Source: Panopea generosa | Taxonomy: Eukaryota > Mollusca > Bivalvia > Adapedonta > Hiatellidae | NCBI GenBank assembly: GCA_029582155.1 | Contig: CM055895.1 | Coordinates: forward strand, 62,163,078-62,227,077 | Reading direction: 5' to 3' | DNA: 64,000 nucleotides | In this document: positions 58,205 through 64,000 of the stretch, one piece after another | How positions within the stretch are numbered: position 1 is the stretch's first letter | Layout: every line of letters begins with the position of its first letter | The notes under the pieces: model-generated | What the model was told of the DNA's origin: nothing | Database searches by the model: none | Seen by the model: only the letters and a program-made list of their open reading frames with translations | Translations under genes and position numbers: made by a program

Positions 58205-58665
58205 TAGCACAATACTATATTCAATATGAAACTGTAGAAAAAAACTAGCACAATATGAATTTTTAGAAAAACTAGTATAATAAAATATTCAGTATGAAAC
58301 TGTAGAAAAACTAGCATGATTCAATATTTAATATGAAAATGTAGAAAAACTAGCATAATTCAATATTCAATATGATAATGTAGAAGAACTAGCATAATTC
58401 AATATTCAACATGAAAATGTAGAAAAACTAGCATAATTCAATATTCAATATGAAAATGTAGAAAAACTAGCACAATTCAATATTCAATATGAAAATGTAG
58501 AAAAACTAGCATAATTCAATATTCAATATGAAACTTAATTTTCGAAAAAAAAAACCCAGCATAATTCAATATTCAATATGAAACTGTAGAAAAACTAGCA
58601 TAATTCAATATTCAATATGAAAATGTAGAAAAACTAGCATAATTCAATATTCAATATGAAACTTA
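58205..58665 (-). repeat. 39-bp monomers at the 5' end of the CR1-like LINE, about 12 units
   Basis: The plus-strand unit is ATGAAAATGTAGAAAAACTA, GCATAATTCA, ATATTCAAT, period 39 bp. Units near the ORF are more diverged. Two units carry CTTAATTTTC in place of the normal sequence, one internal (about 58531) and one exactly at the outer boundary. The array lies between the leader and the flanking duplication, so it belongs to the inserted element and may act as its promoter, as monomers do in some mammalian L1s. Confidence 0.85.
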
Positions 58666-59211
58666 ATTTTCACGGAGTTATGGCCCTTTGATTCTGTTTG
58701 TGACTAAATTCTTGTCCGCGCTATTTCTCTTCAACCCCATGTTGGAATTTTGTGAAACTTGTTAGGATGCATCATTACTAAGTGCAGATGCGTATAGTGT
58801 CTATGTGTTTCGGTTCGGTGATTTTCACGGGGTTATGTCCCTTTGATTGAGTCTGTGACCAAATTATTGTCCGCGCTATTTCTTTACAACCCCATGTTAG
58901 AATTTTGTGAATTTTGTGAAATATGCTAGGATGCATCATAACCAAGTGCAGATGCGCATACTGTCTTTCTGTTCCGGTTTGATAATTTTTCACGGAGTTA
59001 TGACCCTTTCATTCTGTCTGTGACCAAATTATTGTCCGTGTTATTTCTCTACAACCCCATGTTGGAATTTTATGAAACTTGCTAAGATGCATCATTACCA
59101 ATTGCAGATGCGCATATTGTCTAAGTGTTCCAGTTCGATGTTTTTTTATGGAGTTATGGCCCTTTCATAGAGTATGTGACCAAATTATTGTCTGCGCTAC
59201 TTGGGGAGCAT
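58666..59211 (+). mobile_element. inserted repeat element, right part, with ~157-bp tandem units
   Basis: Units starting ATTTTCACGGAGTTATGGCC begin at 58666, 58821, about 58985 and about 59141 (the last truncated). Each contains TGTCCGCGCTATTTCT, ACAACCCCATGTTGGAATTT, GATGCATCATTACCAA and TGTTCCGGTTCGATG. The element ends TTGGGGAGCAT at 59211, mirroring its left end. No coding sequence is present, and the family could not be named. Confidence 0.75.
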
Positions 59212-62140
59212 CCATTGGTTCTAACGATATTTTCTTGTTTAGATACTTTCGATGAAAATAGTCCGTTAAGTATTAATAGTCTTATTGTAAAATTTACGAA
59301 TACAATCGGCGAAGTGGCCGATCCGCTATTTAAAAGAAAATACAATGTTTCGGAGTCAAAGTTTAACATACAAAGCGATGGTTTGATAAAGTTTTTATTC
59401 AAGTTAAAAAGCGGTATAAAGAAGCATTATATACTTTTAATCTAAATAAGTCAGATGTGAACAGAACATTACTTGCTGATAACAAGATTGCTCATGGAAG
59501 CTTATTGGAACAGAAGAAACGTACTTATAAATACAATTTATTTTGGAGACAATTTATCAAATGAAAACAAACTCCCTCAGACATTTCTTTAGATGATTTT
59601 AATACATATTTTGTAAATCTTTTCAATGATATACCTGTTACTATTTCCAATGATGCCGACACTTTTAACCAAACCCATGATTTCAATCAGGACGACCCAG
59701 TTTTCAAAGAACTGGATAGACGTATAAGTGTCCGAGAAGATGAGGTTGCGATTCGAGTGTTAAAGAAAAAGAAGGTCGCTAGAGATAATATGCTTAATGA
59801 GTATTTTATATGAACTTGCGATATATTATCATCTCATCTTACAGACATTTTTAATATCATTTTTGATACTGGGTGTTTACCAGATGAATAGACGAAGGGT
59901 TGTACTATTCTACAACACAAAAAGGGTGACAAAGATCAAGTAAATAATTACCGGGGAAAAACACTAGTTAGTTGTATGGGCAAACTTTTCACAAGTATTT
60001 AAAATGAGCGAGTAAATAAATGGTGTGATGAAAATAATATCATATCAGGTGTGCAATTTGGTTTTAGAAAGGGGAAATTCACCACAGATGCTATATGTAT
60101 ACTCCGATGTATTACCGATCAAGTTCTTAACAATAAAACTCGTTTATATTGCGCTTTTGTTGATCTTAGAAATGCCTTTGATTCAGTTTATAGATACGCT
60201 ATGTAGTTTATTTATTTAAATTAGGCGTTAAGGGCAAAATGCTTAGGATTATTCGATTAATGTAACATTGCGTTAAATCTTGTGTTTAATTATGTGGATC
60301 TTGTTCAGACTTTTTCAATATTTCAGTAGGCTTAAAGCAAGGAGAAATAATGTCGCCGATCATGTTTGCTCTGTTCATGGAGACTATTGAGCTCTTTTTA
60401 CAAACTGTGGAATGCCTTAAGACGTTATTACTGTAATATTATTGCTTTTTGCTGACGACATGATTCTCATAGGTTCAACCCGGAGGATCTGCAAAGAAGT
60501 ATTGATAGATTACATGATAATTGCGATATTTTGGGTCTCCAAGTAAATACCGAAAAGACAAAAGTCGTGTTTTTTTTCGTAAAAGAGGAAGAATAAAAGA
60601 ATCTGAACGGTTCCACTTTCATGGAAAGTTATTGGATATTGTAGAACATTTTAATTATCTAGGTGTTGTTTTTAATTATACGGATACATTGACATTGAAT
60701 CAACAATATCTTTGTGGTAAAGCGTTAAAAGCAATGAATATTTTAACTTCAAATATAAGGAAATTTGAAATTCGTACAAAAACATATATGCAATTTTTTT
60801 ATGCTTTTGTTACATCTATTCTTAGTTATGGAAGTCCAAGGATATCGAGAGATTACATATACAGTTCTGTAAGAATATTTCAGGAGTTAAGTTAACAACA
60901 AGCAGTGCAGCTATCCGCTTTTTATATCAAGATTGAAAAAGGATAATCAAATACTGGATAAGGCTATTAAAGTCGGATACTGTGATTTTAAACGGTGTAT
61001 ATAAGAGTACATATGAAGACTGTGAAAATGGGAAAATAAATTGGTAGGCAAGTGTAAAATATACGTTACATAACTATGGGTTTATGTATGTTTGGGATGA
61101 ACCAACTAATGGTATTAATAAAATATTTATTTCAATATTTCGCCAAAGAGTAGTAGATTGTTTTAATCAAAACTGGAATGCAGATCTAATTTCAAATAGA
61201 GTTCTCAACGTTTTATACAGAAATGTAAAATTAACTTTTGGTTATGAAAATTATCTTGATTTATTGTGTACTTAAACCTTACGCAGAATGTTAACTAAAT
61301 TACGACTGTGTTCTCATTCACTTAGAATCGAAATTGGTAGATATTCCAGGGACAGATTAGATAGAAACAAACGTAAATGCCAATTTTGTAACAGTAACGA
61401 TATTGAAGACGAGTTTCATTTTGTTTTATTGTGTTCTATGTATACTGATATTAGAACTAAGTTTATAAAAAAATCTTATATTAGAAAAACCAAGTATGAT
61501 CAAATTTGTAGCATTGCTACAATCTTCAAACAAAATTGGACTTGCTAAACTTAGCAAATACAAATCGGAACCTTTAAAAATTAGACGCTCTATTCCGAAC
61601 TTTATTTTAAATTAATGAAATGATAGTACATTCTGACAAAAGCTATGTCAAATGTGTTGTATGTGTTGTTAATTAATAAGCTGAATTAATTTATTATAAT
61701 TGGGTGGGTAAAATACTAAGATTAAATGGGTAAATCATATGTTTTTTAGTTATTCAATATATTTTGTTTAACAGACACGTCCATATACTAAACATTTTAT
61801 ACTTTTTTCAAAATTTAATGTTTATAATGGTTATATCTGTCATTTGCAAAAATATTTTCAATTGTATGTATAATGATGAGAAACTGTTAAGTTTAAGTCA
61901 ACAAGATATGTCTATGTCTTTGTGTATGTCTAATTTAAAATATAAATCTATACTCTGCTTTGATCATAATTATGTTTCAGATAATAGCTATTTACCAAAC
62001 AATAGACACGCATTTGGTGATCAGAGAATTATTATTAATATTTTGTTCCGCGTTTTATGTTCCGTCATTTTATGATTTTGGATTATTCAAACAAATATTC
62101 GGATCACGCCTTGTAAATGTGTAAGCAATTGACTTGAAAT
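59212..62140 (+). pseudogene. decayed plus-strand LINE, linker, RT and C-terminus (3' half)
   Basis: It continues the LINE cut at 53861. A linker (IGEVADPLFKRKYN) is followed by a QxNTYFVNLFND region, then RT pieces with many stops and frameshifts: a NNYRGKTLVSCMGKLF region, VQFGFRKGKFTTDAIC, FVDLRNAFDSV (motif A, Lys changed to Asn, about 60153-60186), GLKQGEIMSPIMFALFME (motif B) and LLFADDMILI (motif C, Asp pair at 60454-60459). Next come HFNYLGVVFNYT and NQQYLCGKALKAMNIL, then RLCSHSLRIEIGRYSRDRL and the C-terminal knuckle CQFCNSNDIEDEFHFVLLC (about 61378-61434). The 3' end is placed before the block at about 62145 that is shared with 32.0 kb. It is inactive. Confidence 0.85.
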
Positions 62141-62349
62141 AAAAGCGACTGTCGCTCCGCCCACTGGACACATGTTGCGCTGTTTGTCCATGTAAATATA
62201 GTGTTATACAATGTGGTATTTACTAAGAGACCGAAGCGATTGTGGTTATTGAATAATACAAAAAAGTAAGTGCAATTAATTTGCTGATGCGAATGTAAAT
62301 GCCACGAATTGCTGTTATTTACACTCTGTCGTTGTAAGACGCAACAACG

Positions 62350-62570
62350 AGGAAAATGGTTAGACGTGGAGCACGTGATTCAGTGGTAGAGCACAAAACC
62401 CACTATCACAGGGTCGTGGGTTCGATCCTCCGCCACGGCTATGTGTGGTGTCCATGAACAAGACACTTTTCTGCATATGCTTAGTACTGGTTCTACTCAG
62501 GAAGACTTCGAGCATGATAACTAATGGTTAGACTGGCTGCGCCTATAAGCAAAATCCTAGTATGTTGTCG
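62350..62570 (+). mobile_element. tRNA-derived SINE, family C, with head
   Basis: The A box is GTGATTCAGTGGTAGAGC and the B box is GTGGGTTCGATCCTCC; the partly pairing GTGG/CCAC acceptor ends are still visible. The body has GGCTATGTGTGGTGTCCATG, AACAAGACACTTTTCTGCAT, TAGTACTGGTTCTACTCAGG and AAGACTTCGAGC, shared with 43770-43880. Of the tRNA-like heads here this is the best preserved, but the stem mismatches and attached body make it a SINE. Confidence 0.85.
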
Positions 62571-64000
62571 CCTCTTCTGTATGTATGCACGATACGCAAT
62601 ATCATGATTATTCTATATTATTGTTACGTTAATGATATTGTTGTTGCCTTGTTCTTCTTTGAATAATACCATCACCGGTTGGGTATATGATTCTCGGTTT
62701 AAGCTTCAAACTGGAATATTGATTTTGATACATAGAGCTTAGAATGCAGTGGTATTGGTGTCAGTTATTTGTATATTTGTATTTTACTGTTGATGTGTAT
62801 GATAAGTTTGTATTGACACATGCTGTTGTGTTGGTGGTATAGTTTAAATGATATTTATTGGACATATTCATATTTTGAAATAACCTTAACAATTATTTAT
62901 TTTGTTCATACCCCAGTCCTTAAGCATGTGGCAGATAATAGTATTTATATTGTTTCTTTCATAAATAGTCATATTTCGGTTTGTCCGAAAATTCGTGATT
63001 GTCCAAACTATCTATGTAACGGTAATATTTCTTAATGTACGAAATATAGTATGTATATTTGATACATCTAAAACAACTGTTGTTGATAAAATCATCCATT
63101 ACCAATTCCGCCAAATAAACGAGTATGAAATATATTTGATTATGAATCCCATTTTTATGATAACATCTTCAATAAATACCTGACCATATAATGTTTTGTG
63201 TTATGATTGATTGTTTCATTAATTGATATCCATCTTATGTTCTCTCATTGAACTAGAACAATGTACCACTATCTTCTTTCGATTCCATTGTATAGATTGA
63301 ACAATAGATTCAGACTTGAAGTGATAAATTCATGTTACACCCCCAGTTATGATAGTGTGCAGAACTACATTGCATATATTAAGCTCATGGTCTAAATATT
63401 TCTGTGTATGATATTTTCTTCAATCTTCTAATGTTATATATGTTATTCATTTTCTTTTTTCAGTCATATTTCATGATAGCATACCTATGAACGGTAACAT
63501 GTTACATAAGTTTGGATAAATCAATTTTGTTGGGAATTAGTTAGTGCCCTATGCATCTAATACATTTAAGCAATGTTAATGTGTTGGAGCATGTTCTCTA
63601 CTGGCAGACATCGGAACCAGGAACAGTGTTTTGTGTATTTGGTTACAATATAGGGATAGCGTACTGTCTCGACAACCAAACACTTTAATAAAATATGCAT
63701 TTGCTTATCATTGTTTTACCAACATTACCGACTTTAAGCAGGATTGTTGCATGCCCAAGAAAATAGAAACACTCGACAGCGAAATATGTTTGTAATGTGT
63801 ATTACACACACCAGTAAAATAATTAACAGAACAGAACATATATATTTTTTCAACTTATCAATATACAGGTCATAATCATACAAAATTAAAAAAAAATATA
63901 TGCATGCGTGAAACAAACGGAACATACAACGTAAACATATATAGAAAGTCGATTAAGCTGGTATAGTGAGAGTGATCAGTGTTAACATGAATTGAATAAA
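62571..64000. other. AT-rich stretch, nothing firmly recognised
   Basis: Overlapping low-complexity frames (for example 62820-63035) have no domains. AGGAACAGTGTTTTGTGTAT then TTGGTTACAATA near 63620 weakly resembles 45400-45440. Nothing else could be supported. Confidence 0.35.

Larger units (their letters stand above)
54068..58665 (-). mobile_element. CR1-like non-LTR retrotransposon, near full length
   Basis: This is a 4.6-kb minus-strand insertion flanked by a perfect 15-bp repeat. In element order it has 39-bp monomers (58665 to about 58205), a leader, an ORF with a 2A-like peptide, APE endonuclease, RT and a C-terminal Cys/His knuckle (57880-54617), and a 3' UTR with AATAAA close to its end. 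One TAG codon breaks the ORF. There is no poly(A) tail, as expected for CR1-like elements. Confidence 0.88.

Noticed and set aside
58081..58317. 78-codon minus-strand frame upstream of the LINE ORF as a possible ORF1
   Set aside because: It is hydrophobic, overlaps the 39-bp monomers and shows no RNA-binding motif, so it reads as untranslated leader.

Overview
This is eukaryotic, AT-rich DNA that reads as a repeat-packed intergenic or heterochromatic region of an invertebrate genome, most likely a bivalve mollusc. The host call is an inference from three things: several tRNA-headed SINE families, CR1-type LINEs with an N-terminal 2A-like peptide, and a Ty3/gypsy element with integrase ahead of reverse transcriptase. 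I found no convincing host protein-coding gene, no rRNA, no functional tRNA gene and no CRISPR array. All recognisable coding sequence belongs to transposable elements.

Layout. 1-7.3 kb: tandem arrays (about 100-bp, 33-bp and 41-bp units) and a 56-bp perfect palindrome. 7.2-13 kb: LINE 3' ends, SINEs of four families, a 408-bp tandem duplication and a 28-bp array. 13.3-14.2 kb: 29-bp array with higher-order structure. 15.9-22.6 kb: a CRE/CCAAT repeat, a MITE, irregular repeats and a 43-bp array. 23.5-36 kb: old dispersed blocks, collinear with a shorter stretch at 43.2-47.3 kb, with SINEs and LINE scraps between them. 37.4-43.05 kb: a tRNA-Leu-like SINE split by a young LTR retrotransposon (LTRs at 37498-38538 and 41893-42918, target duplication GTGAA). 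48.0-48.6 kb: a CR1-type RT relic. 49.7-51.3 kb: a 104-bp satellite abutting a mariner transposase relic. 52.85-62.1 kb: a three-level nest. A decayed plus-strand LINE is interrupted by a repeat element with about 157-bp tandem units and short inverted ends, which is itself interrupted by a nearly intact minus-strand CR1-like LINE. 62.3-64 kb: one SINE, then nothing recognisable.

How the parts relate. The LTR element keeps one 824-codon Gag-protease-integrase frame fused to the tail of RNase H. It has lost RT and most of RNase H, so it could at most be mobilised in trans. The CR1-like LINE has endonuclease, RT and C-terminal domains in one frame, broken by a single TAG. It has a 5' region of 39-bp monomers and a perfect 15-bp flanking repeat. 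The remaining LINE pieces are fragments with stops and frameshifts. The SINEs presumably depended on LINE machinery, but no specific partner can be assigned from this window.
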